Assembly: GCA_001931875.2 (NCBI GenBank)
Contig: MSJH02000088.1
Coordinates: forward strand, 1-34,852
Direction of reading: 5' to 3'
DNA from: Byssochlamys sp. IMV 00236
Taxonomy: Eukaryota; Ascomycota; Eurotiomycetes; Eurotiales; Thermoascaceae
DNA: 34,852 nt
Position 1 is the stretch's first letter. Each line of letters opens with the position of its first letter. Below, one piece after another: positions 10,801 through 22,569 of the stretch. A program made the translations under genes and the position numbers. The notes under the pieces are model-generated. The model worked only from the letters and a program-made list of their open reading frames with translations, ran no database searches and had not been told where the DNA came from.

Positions 10801-13800
10801 CAGTTGATATACGTTGACCATCTGTGAAATACTATGAGTATCTTCGACAATCACTTTGCGAGTCAAACGAATCCAAGTAGGAATGCGCTCATTTGCTGTT
10901 TGAGATACACGAGAAGGAAGGACAGGTGAAATGATGTCCAACCCTTGCCTGACCAAGGATCGTGCTTCGGAAAGATGAGAACGTAGTAAAGCAGCATAAA
11001 TTTGTATAACTATTTTGCTAGGTGTTTCGAATGCTGTAATAAAACGGGCAATCAACACATAAGCAGCTTGTTTACAAGTAGCATCGTCAAGACGTATATA
11101 ATTCCAGCCAAATTTTATCACTTCTTTACGTAAGTCAGCTAACAAATCTGGTGCATATTGAATTATCATGGCCGTCAGTTGGAGAAGTTCAATTCTGAGA
11201 GAGTCTTCAGCATATTGGTCATCATCAATTGAATCTGAGATAGAGTAGCCCCAGACTTTTCGCACAAGTTGTTCCATTATGGTTGAATCTAAAATCTTTG
11301 TATATTCACCATTCTTCTGGACCATTGCTATTAACAAGGAAGGGTTTATGACATGGCGAAGAAACATCATACGGTAAAGGGTAGAGAGAGAGGGTTCATG
11401 AAATTGCTGAAGGAACCTTTCCAAGATGAGTCGCTTATTTTTAGCGGTGTACTTCAAAGCAACATCCTTGAAGAAGAATTCTCGAAGATAAGAAAGATCC
11501 ATAACTGATTCTTGTGCAAACAAGCGTGCAATTTCAAAGATAAGATCAACATTGTCTGGATTTGCACGAATATGAGATATAAAGATTTGAGATAGGTACA
11601 AGGATTCCCGAGTGACGCGTATAGCTTCTTGGTCATCATTTTTCATTGATACAAACCGAGTGGGTGAGCGCCAGAGCTCTATCAACGCCACCAATACGTC
11701 AGGCTGTCCGCTTAACCAGTTTGTGTCATATCGTACCACCTCACGAATTATCAAAACGCTTTGATAATGAAGAGATGAGTCGCCAGGCACTTTGAGGGTT
11801 TTTTCTAAAAGTTGACCAGTAGATTTGGAGACCTCATCACGGAGCTGAACAGCATTTTCTACACCAAGGATATCAATGAAAAGGCGACTGTACTGAGGGC
11901 GGTCAAGTCGATCGTAAAAAAATGCCACTGCTTCAGCAGGATATCTGTTTAAATACTTGATAAGATTAGGTCTAAACGGGCTTGAGACTGAACAGCGCAA
12001 ATGCGACTCCATCTTTAGTACAGCTGAAACAAGATTGTCCAAAAAGATGTGTGCAGCAGCAGGCAACAAGTGGAAAACATTCAGAATTGCCACAATAATT
12101 TTCACAGAATGATTATTACATAGCGCAGTTCCAGCAGCCTCTTGTAGAGCGCTTGGGTCGGCTAATTGTGTGAGATGATCCAACAGCTTCTTACCGATCT
12201 CAACTTTAAAGTAGACAGTTAAAAGCTCCAGCAATCTTGCAAGTCCTTCCAAGCCCGAGACTGTCAACTTTTGGTGATTTGACAAGTTAGACAAGATGGG
12301 ACGAAGACCTTGTTCTAAGAGCTCCCTTGGGAGCTTACTTTGTTGAGATAGTACTTGCTTAAGGCCACGATGAGCTGCTTCTACCACTTCTGGAGTTGAG
12401 GAATATAGCGATTTAAAAAATACTTGAATAATACGCGTGCGCATACGTGTCTGACGCTGGTTGGAAAAGTCAGAACACGCCATGGCTGCTGACAAAAGTT
12501 GTACACATACGATACGTAAATTCATCAAAGAGGTTGCATTTTTCTGTTGTGAATTTTTGCTCACTAGCGCTTCATCTTCTGCATCAGCAAGTGCAAGTGC
12601 TTCATGCAGCAATCGAATCAGTTCATCGTTGAATTCTAGAAAGGGTGGTCGAAGGGTGAGACAATAAGTAATAGCGTCTATATGGCCAATTTGCATAGCA
12701 AAAGGTAAAGCACGTAATGGTTTGGCAAAAATAGGCGCAACAAGACGTTCTCTGACTGGAGCCAGAAGTTCTGTTACTTCGTTTCCTGTTAGATCTGCCA
12801 AAAGCTGAAATGATGACTGTATAGTCTCACGCACAGTGCTATTTGAGTTAGAAAGTTCACTTAAAAGCAAAGCTATCAAGTTTTGAAACTTTTGTTGACT
12901 TTCTTCAGATTCGTCATCGTCAGGTCTATTACACACCTTGAGAACATGAGCTAAAGTTTGTGTAGCTTCTGTAGTGTTAGCATTGGCCATTTCCGGTGAA
13001 GCATCCTTCAAGACGAAGAGTAAAGCACGAATGAATTCTATTTCATGTTCACGCATCCATTGAATACCCATATCTAGCTGAGAGCTAATGATAGAAATAC
13101 CGATACAGCCACCTCTTTTATGATACCAATCTTGATTGTAGCAATAGGAGCAAAATTGAGAAGCAAAGACTCTAAAGATAGGTAATCTCCAGACATGCTC
13201 TTTTCCACCCATGACATTCACTGCTATATTAAAGCATAACTGAAGCGACTCTTCTGCTTTTTGTCTAAACTTTGGGTCTTCAGATGATATCATTTTTACT
13301 ATGGCATCCACAAGGATTGTTGTGCTCAAGTTTTGAGCAGATAGTTTTTCATCCATTACGTCCAAGAGTGACTTTGAGCAATTTTTCTTCACTTCAATAG
13401 CTTCATTAATATGGAGTAGCATGAAATGACAGCAAATGCCTCTAAAGAAAGGCCACGCATCTTCAGCAAGAGCTGGAATGGCGGATGCTTTCAATATTGC
13501 AACAAGTATAGTACGGAATGCTTCCTCTTGAGCAAGTCGTTTTGAAAAATATCTTGTATATCCTCTATTGCTCAATCTCTTTGGCTTCAAAATTGCATCG
13601 TTCTGCTGCATTTCTTCTGACACTAATCCAGAAGATACTTCATCAATATCCATCATTTCCGTATTAGTTAACTTGCTCTTGTTGTCGCTGTTGTTGTTAG
13701 ATGACTTGTGTTGTAAGAATTGCTGTACACGATAATGAATAATTTGAGCCAAATTATCTGGACCTTGATCAAGTTCAAGCATCATAATAAGATTGGTTTT

Positions 13801-16800
13801 TAAGAATTCATGTGCATGCTTCTTGTAAAATAAATCAACTTCTTGATCTTCTAATGTCTGACATGCTATCCTGAGACATTTGTCCAAAGGCAAATTATGG
13901 GAGACAGTGTTGGGATCAAATATTATTTCAAGGGAAAGGCCATCTTCGATTGGCTCTTTATAGTCAAGAATAGGAGGAGTGCTTAGGATACGCCTATTTC
14001 TTCCTCCAAGTTTACCAAGGATCCTCATTGCAATTTGACTATATTGTTGGTTATGAGGTTTAAGTAACTTGTATAAGGACGTAATCAGTTCATGCATTAC
14101 AGGCTCCATAACTGGATCCAAGAACTCTGGGTTTAAGTTGTCGTTACAAAGTTCGATAGTACGGAGGCCCTGAATGACTAATTCATTTTCAGCTTGTAAG
14201 GCTATCACCAGTGGCTTCATTAATAATGGTAGATATGGGCAAAGTGTGCTTAATCGAACTGGGAGAGCCAGAGCTAGCTCGACAAGCAAGTTTCGCATTT
14301 CCGGTTTATGGGTAAGTGTCAGCAGTGAATTCAAGCCTTCAAGTATCATTTGAATTAAATGGCCAATTTCCTTGTATAAGAGTTCAAAACGACCACCACC
14401 GATGCTCTTGAACATGGCACGAAGCAATAGAAAGTAATTTGCAGGTTCTTTTGCTTTAGCTGACAGTTTGAAGCAGGAGACTACCAAGCTACTAAGATAG
14501 GGCTGGAGAACAGGTTCAATAAAATTGGGAAATAGATTAATAGCCATAAAGGATAATCGGAATAAATGCAATTGTACTGCTGAATAGTGCATATCTTCTT
14601 CGCCTAACTGCTCCAGTCGATCCACTAGAAATTGAAGCAGTATGCTAACAAATCCTTGGCTAGACACTTCATTGACTAAAAAGTATTGGGCAATGTGAAC
14701 AAGTGAGGTATTGATGAGCATCCTGTCAAAGAAAAATCCCATTTGAGATACAAATATTTCTTGGAAAATGGCAGGATCCAGAAGGGTAAAAACAGCAGCG
14801 AATGTTTCCAAAGTCTCCTTTTCTGTAGTTGCCTGAGTGCCAATTGCAAGAGATAGATCATTACAGCCAACAGAAGTCTTCTTTAGTTCTTCATAGTTTA
14901 TGTTTTCAAAAGGAAGACTGCCATTAGGGCCGTACTGATCTACGTTATAGTATTCAAAGCAAACAAGACCTTCTCTGAACAGTCTTATGAGAACGTGAAT
15001 ATCCTGCTGTGTAAAACCTCGGACAAACTGAGAGTATAGTTGTGTATTGGTCTCTGGTGGAGGCGAAGGATTACAGTGCCGTAGTCCGATAAATAAAGAC
15101 TTCAAACCGACAGTAAAGTTTTTAAATAAAAACCGAGCATCCTTGATTCCATCATGTTGTGTATCAAGTACGGACGATGTAGCGTTTATAGGCTTGGCTC
15201 TGTCGTAATCAAAGCTATCTTGTATTTCTACAATACTGCTATTACTATTGCTATTGGCTGGGTATATCTGTGACGGTTGCAAGGCGTTGCTCTTTTTTAA
15301 ATGCTGCTTTAAACACGTCTTGAATAGGATATTTAACGAAGCGAATTTACTTGCAAATGCATCTAAAATACGCATCAGCAGTTCTCTTCCTTCTGATTTA
15401 TCAGGAATTTTAATGATACAGTCAATCAAGTTGAGTAGTAGTTTGCCACACATGGTTTGAATACTAGGCGCTAATGTAGCATCATGAAGGTTACGAGAAT
15501 AAATATATACAGTTCGGTAGAGTTGAGCAGGTGAAAGTTCTGAGCGAATATGATGAACAAAATCGGCAAGCATGCTGTATGCAAGAGGGCTACTCATAAC
15601 AACAATGTCAATACAGCGTTTTGATTTTTAAAAGCAACATTACCGCAGAGTGTCATACGAAGTTACCCCAGTACCGATAAGAACTTTTTCATTTAATAAC
15701 AAGTCAATCTTTGGTACGAATGAAGCCCTGAATTCATTTGAAAGGATATGTCTAATAGCCACTAGCAGCTCTTTTCTTGTTGCTGTTGATTCTGGTGGGC
15801 ATTCTCTCAGTAATCGAAGTGCAAAGTCTGGTATTTGTTGTTGATAAGGTCGTAATAATTGGCTATAGCTCTTTAAAATATATGCCAAAAATGACATTGT
15901 TTTCACTTGAGCTACCATAAAGTCATTGTATAAAGCTCGATTTCTGATTTCAGGGCAGACACCCACAAATATTTCGCCACGAGCCTGCGCAGCGTTTGCA
16001 GCCTCGGCTTGGGGTTTTGGTTGCAGACTCAGGATCTACGGAATAAGTTATGATGGTTCAGTTAAAAGAAATCAGCTTACTTGAATGATTAAAGGTATAA
16101 ATTTTTGAATATTTTCTGATGCGATTTGTCGATAAGTTTGAAAGAGTAGAACGACAATGATTGGACATTCCGTCAAGACTTTAAAGCTACACATACTCTT
16201 TTGCAATGGTTTTGAAGGTGATTCAGGCACTTCAGCAGGTGAATTGGGCCTAGGAGAAGCTACGAGTAAAGGGTTTATGCCAGGCTATAAACACCAAGGT
16301 TAATGAATAATAATTGACGAAATCAAGACTTACTGTAACTGATCCAATAGGAGTACTTGGAGCATCAAAAAGATCTTTTACTGTTTGTTCCATATTTTTA
16401 AATATATCCAGGACGATATCCAAGAAGGGTTGCACTTGATCTTCTAATACATTTCTAAAAGCTCTATGCAAATCAATGATAATCTTTGCACAAACGACGG
16501 CATTGTCTTCATTCTCGACACGAATGAGGTTCATCAACATGGTGCATAAGTCATATGCATATTCTTTTAATGGCTCTGTCTGTGGTAATCGATATATAAT
16601 TTCCAAAATGATGTTACGTAGTTTCTATAATACATCATGTTTAATAACTATTAAATACAGTAAAGGTCATAGATTTTACTTGTTCAGGCGCATTACTTTG
16701 AAATACTGGGCTACCGTTTTGTAAAATATCCATAAATACAGGAAGTAAAGTTGATAAAAACTTTGGATATTCAAGTGTTTGAAACATCTCGACTTGATCT

Positions 16801-16935
16801 CTTAATTCATTCGCGATTGTCACTCTTAAATTAGGTGCTATAGCAATGTTGTAAGTATAAGCATAATATAAGGCTGTGCTATTTACATAGAGTGCTATCA
16901 TTGAGCCTGTGTGCATAAACCTGAAGTGTTGTCAT
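4807..16935 (-). CDS. TRA1: Tra1/TRRAP, PIKK-family pseudokinase scaffold of SAGA/NuA4 complexes
   Basis: This protein recruits histone acetyltransferase complexes to DNA-bound activators in the nucleus. Twelve exons (minus order): 16935-16887, 16837-16680, 16624-16334, 16284-16081, 16035-15644, 15592-7141, 7087-6518, 6459-5725, 5671-5579, 5527-5350, 5296-4974, 4917-4807. They total 11,556 nt, or 3,851 aa, near the 3,744 aa of yeast Tra1. The start is fixed by [13 protein letters not shown], in phase with the conserved N-terminus. HEAT repeats fill most of the protein; FAT runs from about 2,580 to 3,180; an acidic, Ser/Thr-rich linker lies at about 3,198-3,310; the kinase-like domain and FATC (ends WMPWL) follow. 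In the catalytic loop, [12 protein letters not shown] and TEFLPG replace the DRH..N and DFG motifs of active PIKKs, so it is a pseudokinase. A basic, disordered insert (SKKLKKEN) lies near residue 2,040. Introns are 45-58 nt, and exon 6 is an 8,452-nt intronless block. Confidence 0.96.
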
Positions 16936-17037
16936 TATGATCAATAAACGATCAATAGAATAGAAAAAAAGTGAAAATGCGCGACAGGAAAGACCCCCTT
17001 TGCAAAATCATATCGGAAGCTTAATTTATATTGAAAA
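16936..17037. promoter_or_regulatory. TRA1 upstream region
   Basis: These 102 bp precede the TRA1 start and the possible small gene on the other strand. They may hold a shared divergent promoter, but I recognise no specific element. Confidence 0.25.
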
Positions 17038-17491
17038 ATGATTGGACAAATATTAGAGCTAAGACGTTATTTAAATAGACGACATCCAATCATTTACAAC
17101 AAAGACATTGAGACTGACAAGTGGGTTTTTGTTCAATTTACAACAAAGGCTTTGGTGATAACAATAACTGAACTAGAGTACAAAATGTGTGCATTGAGCA
17201 GTCACAATTGAAATCAAAGCTTATTAGTAGGTTCAATGTAAAAGGAACAAGAAAGAATATCACGAAATAGACAAAATAAAGCTGTATTTAACATTGACGG
17301 AAAGCACATTTCTACTAAATAATGAAGATATTATAAACCAGGAGTTGACCAAGGAATGGCCCTTTGGTATCGAAGCGCTTTTTTCTTACTTTCAAGGTGA
17401 TTTATGCTTAGTTTTTATTAAAAAAGGACAATTAAGCTTTAAAGTATTGCACTATTCTTTTTCCCTTTCTCTTGTTAAGTCAGACGGATAA
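17038..17491 (+). CDS. Possible small gene of unknown function
   Basis: An ATG at 17038 opens 57 codons (MIGQILELRRYLNRRHP..., stop 17209-17211) whose mixed composition looks more protein-like than the surrounding AT-rich sequence. A second open stretch, 17231-17491 on the same strand, contains NQELTKEWPFGIEALFSYF and follows a possible acceptor (TAG, 17228-17230). Joining the two with a GTGATA donor after KAL would keep phase, but the donor is weak and the 3' end is unclear. I recognise no family. It could be a short gene, a decayed gene or chance. Confidence 0.3.
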
Positions 17492-17666
17492 ATGTTTAAT
17501 GTAAGCTTGCTCAAGTCCAGAGCGATTAGCCTTTATACACATCAAATTTTATTGCATCATGAACAATATGAATAATATGATTGTTAAGCAAAGAAAAGAA
17601 GCGATTTACAAGAATTATCATTGTTTCAAACATTATAAGCTAAAGTAACTAAAGTTATCCGTCTGA
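17480..17666. repeat. 12-bp perfect inverted repeat bounding 187 bp, MITE-like
   Basis: TCAGACGGATAA (17480-17491) and TTATCCGTCTGA (17655-17666) are exact reverse complements, and weaker similarity continues inward. The enclosed DNA is AT-rich with no coding capacity. No target-site duplication is evident. It may be a small non-autonomous DNA transposon. The left end overlaps the stop of the open stretch that ends at 17491. Confidence 0.4.
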
Positions 17667-18242
17667 GATAAGACATGGTCATAGCACTAGACCTTTGACC
17701 TATAAAGATGATGCTTCAGTTATTAGAAATTAGAAAGAGAGAAAGAGACAGTCATTGTTACATTCTATATTTTAATGTCAGACTAGTCTCTTGGCACTCT
17801 TAATGCGTCGATCATTTAATAAAAAGGCAAATGGTCGATCATCCATTTGAATGTCTTTATCAATTTTAAAGATAGTTAGCACAATATTTACTGACACCAT
17901 TTATATTATCTGTGACTCTAGTGTTATCTATAATATTATGCCCATACTTGTAGAATATTGCCTTGATTGTCAGTAGTGTAACTGATGATCAAATACCTAT
18001 TAACCGATATTAATGCCTCCTCGAATCAATATGAAACATATTTATTATAAATTTATTAATTAGGTAATATTAGTGCCTTTTTGTTCTTGTACAGAACAAG
18101 ATAACAGGGAAGCAAAGTACAACCCAAAAATATTTTTAGTACGACCTTTATTAATTTAAAGCCCGAAAAGCTATTTATCTTGATTTCTGCTACTAGATTC
18201 AGTAGCTTTGTCTTCTTCTTTTTCTTTCTTCCCTAAAGCAAA
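17667..18242. other. Intergenic, upstream of the glycosyltransferase gene
   Basis: The sequence is AT-rich with no supported gene. It contains a small hairpin (CAAATGG/CCATTTG near 17829-17850) and another (TTGTTC/GAACAA near 18080-18100). A pyrimidine-rich stretch lies just before the ATG at 18243, consistent with a fungal core promoter or 5' leader. Confidence 0.4.
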
Positions 18243-20277
18243 ATGAATAACAGATATTACATGTTTGCATTATCCACATTTCTGTGCTGTCTATTATTAC
18301 TATTCACTCTCTATCCGTCATTAAGGATAACTACATATTCACCAAATCATAGAAAGAAAGATATATTTCAAATGTTTGACAAGGGACATGCATATGCAAC
18401 TATTATCTGTGATAATTCAATAGTAAAATACTAATATTTACATATAAACTTGTACTCATTCACATTATATATAGATTGAACCCACTCTTGTCTCCATTTA
18501 TTCTCTTCAACTCGCCTTTTCAAAAAAGCCATCATCAAAAGCAGATGTTATTGTGTTAATACCTGATTCAATCTATATAGAAAATGACTCTATTCAACAA
18601 TTAGAAAGACTTGATACTAAAATCATTAGAGTAATATTGATCATACTTTTCTAATCTATTTACTAATCAACATATATACATCTAGACTTCTTTTGCTCAA
18701 TCCTCTTGTATGAACAGTCAACATGCTTTACTTAATCTATGGGCCATGTTTGACTATAAGAAGATTGTCTATTTTACTCATGACGTTTTATTTGATAAAG
18801 TAATGCAATCATTATGCTATCACCTGGTATCTAACTTTATTATTTTAGGACGTAGATCAATTATTTTATCAATTACCAAATTCTGCTATTCTGTCGAATC
18901 AACTCAGTCCTTCTCTTCTCCTACTTGAACCCAGCCCCGATCATTTTGAATCGATGGTTCGAGACTACAAGACGTCAAAATCTATTCAACTCCAGCTACA
19001 CAACAATACGAACAAGTTATTACAAGTAAGAAAAATAAAGGAATTAAAATAACATTACTAATCATATAAATCCTTATAGCATCTTTATGTCTACAATGGT
19101 CCAATGAAACCATGGAACTTTCATATGTATAATGACACAGATTGGTCAAAACATTATGATCCTATACCTTTCTATTATTGGCGTAAAGCAAGTAACGGTC
19201 TAAGGCATTTTTTGAACCCAGGTATAAAAATATAATGTATATTTATAGACATTATCTTATTTTAAGCACTAGTCTCAGAATGGAAGAACCAACAAAGGCA
19301 AGATGATGTATGCGATGGTTATTTGCAATCCATAAACAGTATACACCACTTTACTGTTCAAGATAAATTCTCTGTAATGATTAGCACTTATAATCCAGAA
19401 AGAATAGAACGTATCTCTCTACTCATTCGACATTTACTCAAGTCTGATATGGTCCATACCATCTACATCACTTGGCACAATCCAAATTTGGATGTTCCCG
19501 CGTCCATCTATGATTCCATTCAAGATCATTCTCGACTTAAAGTACTTAAACAATCTTTTGATTCACTCAATAATAGATTTAATCCTGTTGATGATTTGAA
19601 AACAGAAGCAGTCTATATTATGGATGACGACATATTTATTGATTTACAAGACCTCGAATACGCTTTTAATGCAAGTATTACGTCTTTAATTTCTATACTC
19701 TTCTTGTAACACAGATCGATATAGGTATGGAGATCACGTAAAGATAGTGTGGTAGGTCATTTCCCTCGCTTACACAGATATGATCCGGAAACACACCAAG
19801 CAAGTTACAAAGTGACCAATAGAGCACCTTATACTCTTGTTTTAACAAAGAGTATGTTTATCCGATCCGAATATCTGTTTGCTTATACATGGTAATAATG
19901 GCTGTTCTTTATTACTTTTGGTTTTTTACTTATCGCTGCTTTATAGTTTATTGGAGCCTAAATTACATGAATATGTCGATCAGGCACTCAACTGTGAAGA
20001 TCTTGGTTTTGCCATGATGGCATCTGGCCTTAGTCATACACCATCAACATTTGTATGCAATGAAAAACCAATAGAAGACTTTGGCCGTAAGAAAGGCATC
20101 AGTATAAATAATAATCATATGCCTGCTCGTGCGGACTGTATCTCTAACTTTATTACACAATTCTGGAATGAACAAGATCCTCTCTTAAAGTCCTATGACG
20201 CCGTGGCGCCATTTGCAAGATCTGTGATAAAAACCGGAAATTGGGCTAGAGTAGAAACAATCATATCCAATGAATAA
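18243..20277 (+). CDS. Two-domain glycosyltransferase: GT8-like plus GT64 (exostosin-type)
   Basis: Exons: 18243-18422, 18475-18630, 18686-18799, 18849-19025, 19080-19221, 19267-19670, 19725-19891, 19947-20277; they total 1,671 nt, or 556 aa. Residues 6-22 form one hydrophobic segment, giving a type II Golgi/ER membrane topology. Residues about 45-285 resemble GT8 (glycogenin-like): GHAYATIICDNS, YKKIVYFTHDVLF and a YNGPMKPWN motif. The GT8 metal-binding DxD is T143-H144-D145, so its first Asp is missing. Residues about 290-545 match GT64 (EXT/EXTL2): FSVMISTYNPERIERI, VYIMDDDIFIDLQDLEYAF (DDD at 376-378), VVGHFPR and NCEDLGFAMM. GT64 enzymes transfer hexosamine-type sugars; the substrate here is unknown. 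The GT64 half looks competent, while the GT8 half may be regulatory. Intron 6 (19671-19724) has a GC donor. Confidence 0.85.
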
Positions 20278-20942
20278 CCAAATAAATGGTTTTGTTTGTT
20301 GTTCAGAGCAGCACAAAATGGAAAACATAGATCGTACAACCATAGTGTTACACCAGCATAACATAGAAATGTCATACTTACGAAGTATACATAACAGAAC
20401 CCGACATTTGTGTATAATTTGCATTTAGCACTTTAATATTTTATCCGGCAAACTGAAGAATTTATAATAAAGCATATACACATCAAAAACAAGAGGGCTA
20501 GTCTCCTTTTTAAATGCTTATATATATAAGAATTGAGCAGATTGATGTAAATAGTCCTTTTCTAAGAATAGAGATTGAGCCTCCTCTTGAAGTTTGGCTT
20601 AAATATATGTGTATTCTGGTAAACGCCTTTACGCTTTATATAAAATATTCAATTAGAAAAGATATAAGATCTTTATCATTTTTTTTAAAAAAAAAAAAAA
20701 AAACTGGGTTGACATCATGTTTGTGTAAAAGATAGCGTATTAAGTTGTTCTTTCACTTCATGGTATATAATAACGAAATGTTGTCAAAACAATGTTGCAA
20801 CATGATTATAGAATAAAACGCACAAGGATTTGTAATTATAAACAGCATACACACATATACACACACAGACACACACAAACACACTAGATGAAGTATCAAG
20901 TCATTTATCTTTCATACACACAATAGAATGAATACGTCGTAA
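20278..20942. other. Intergenic region between convergent genes, with simple repeats
   Basis: No gene is supported. It holds the 3' ends of the glycosyltransferase (+) and proteasome (-) genes, a T8-A17 homopolymer junction (20679-20703) and an AC-rich microsatellite. Confidence 0.6.
20849..20884. repeat. Imperfect (AC)n microsatellite
   Basis: About 36 bp of AC dinucleotides, interrupted by AT, AG and AA steps, lie 58 bp from the stop of the proteasome gene in its 3' flank. Confidence 0.8.
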
Positions 20943-21956
20943 TTAAGCACTACCCATTGATACATTGGGCTTCTTCTTCTTTTCAGCTTCCTCCTCTTTT
21001 TCCTTTTCGATTTCAGCAACCACACTTTCAACTTGTTCTTGTTCTAATCGCTATTATTACTGTTAATATACAATCATATATCATTCGCTCTTGTGTACCT
21101 TAACTTCTCCTTCTGAAGTCATGACAACGATTTCAATGTTTTTTGCACCTGTCTGAACAACCTCCAGCAAGGATTTGATAGTTAATTTGACTGTCTCATT
21201 TTCTTCCATATCTTCATTGTAGTTCTTTTCCAAAAACTCACGAACTGTCTTTGAGCTTCTACCAATTGCATTTGCCTATGCATAAATCATTAGTCACTAT
21301 ATCCAACAAAATCAATAGCTCTTTACCTTCCAAGCAGTATAAATACCAGAAGGTTCCGTCATATATAACTTGGGCTCCTTGTGATCAAATCCTACAAGAA
21401 GAGTAGAAATACCAAAAGGACGTACACCACCACTTTGGGTATATTTCTATTCATGTATTAGTCATCTTGGTTATCTTTTCATTATTACACTCTTACTTGT
21501 TGGATTTGAGCGATATGGCGTGTGATATATTCGACAGTTACAGGATCTTCTACAGTTAAACGGTGACTTTGACATTCAATTCTAGCCTTATTAATCAAGA
21601 CACGAGCATCAGCAGTTAATCCTATTATATTTCAATTGAGAATGTATGAATAAATTTTGTTTCTTTTCTTTTTTACCTGCAAAGGCCATACAAATGTGAT
21701 CATCAAGCATACAGATCTTACGAACAGTTCTAGGATCTTGCAATTTTAAAACAGACTTCTTTTCAACACCGAGAACAACGACATTTTTGCCACGAACACC
21801 AACCTAAAGAATTATATAAACATGTGTCCTTTTGCTATGCAAATTTATACTACATACAGCACAAGTTCCTTTTCTGACAGCTTCAGAAGCATATTCGACT
21901 TGAAACAAGTGACCATCAGGTGAGAAAACTGTTAAAGCACGATCGTATCCAGACAT
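20943..21956 (-). CDS. PRE6: 20S proteasome subunit alpha-4 (PSMA7/Pre6)
   Basis: This is a structural subunit of the outer alpha ring of the 20S proteasome, gating substrate entry in cytosol and nucleus. Exons (minus): 21956-21858, 21803-21677, 21621-21497, 21446-21327, 21275-21099, 21050-20943; 756 nt, 251 aa, normal for the family. The alpha-type N-terminal signature is at residues 4-27 ([20 protein letters not shown]). Other conserved blocks are [61 protein letters not shown] and [15 protein letters not shown], which point to alpha-4 rather than other alpha subunits. The C-terminus is a Glu/Lys-rich tail ([16 protein letters not shown]). All five introns are 48-55 nt with GT-AG ends. Alpha subunits are catalytically inert. 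Confidence 0.96.
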
Positions 21957-22569
21957 TATTTATTTATGTAAAAAAAGAAAGAGACAGAGGGGCAGCTACA
22001 AAGCAATACACGCGTCCAGTGTCTACGAAATACGTACAAATGAATCTCCGACAGCAGGTGACGCGTCGACCTTATTTAAACCCCGTTGTTTATTCTCTTT
22101 AAATTGGACATTGGATTCAATCTTGTTTGATTTCTATACAGGCGACTAATGTCATTCCTGGTAAACATTCTGTGAGACTCTTAAGAAAATAAGATATGCA
22201 CATTAATAAATAATGCTATCGAATGCATGCGACCACCCTGACAATAATACCATTCATTATCAAAAGCAAAGGTTGACATTTCAGTCAACTAAAGTTGCTT
22301 CAGCTTGTATCATTCTGTGCTCTCATTTTATACCATTTTACTTAATACAAAGCTACTCATTAATGATCTACACTTTTCTTTTACTTATAAAATGGCAATT
22401 GCTAGTTATGGGGATTATATTTGCTAAGTTATCAAACTACATACATTATATGATAGACCTCTCTCAGATACACACACAAAAGAAGAAAAGATAAAGAAGG
22501 ACTTGTATATTTCTATTTCCAATCTTAATAAAGGTGAATTTGTCCTTGATTTTTATTTTTTGTATAATT
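21957..22569. promoter_or_regulatory. Upstream region of the proteasome gene with two ACGCGT boxes
   Basis: Two ACGCGT hexamers lie at 22010-22015 and 22061-22066, 54 and 105 bp upstream of the alpha-4 start. ACGCGT is the MluI cell-cycle box in yeasts; whether it functions here is inference. The rest, up to the Hsp70 stop at 22570, is AT-rich with no supported gene. Confidence 0.3.

Noticed and set aside
12447..12667. Ser/Ala-rich + frames opposite TRA1
   Set aside because: They are antisense shadows of the conserved TRA1 exon with no start context or splice support.
22213..22494. 93-codon + frame between the proteasome and Hsp70 genes
   Set aside because: AT-rich with hydrophobic low-complexity composition and no recognisable domain or splice structure.
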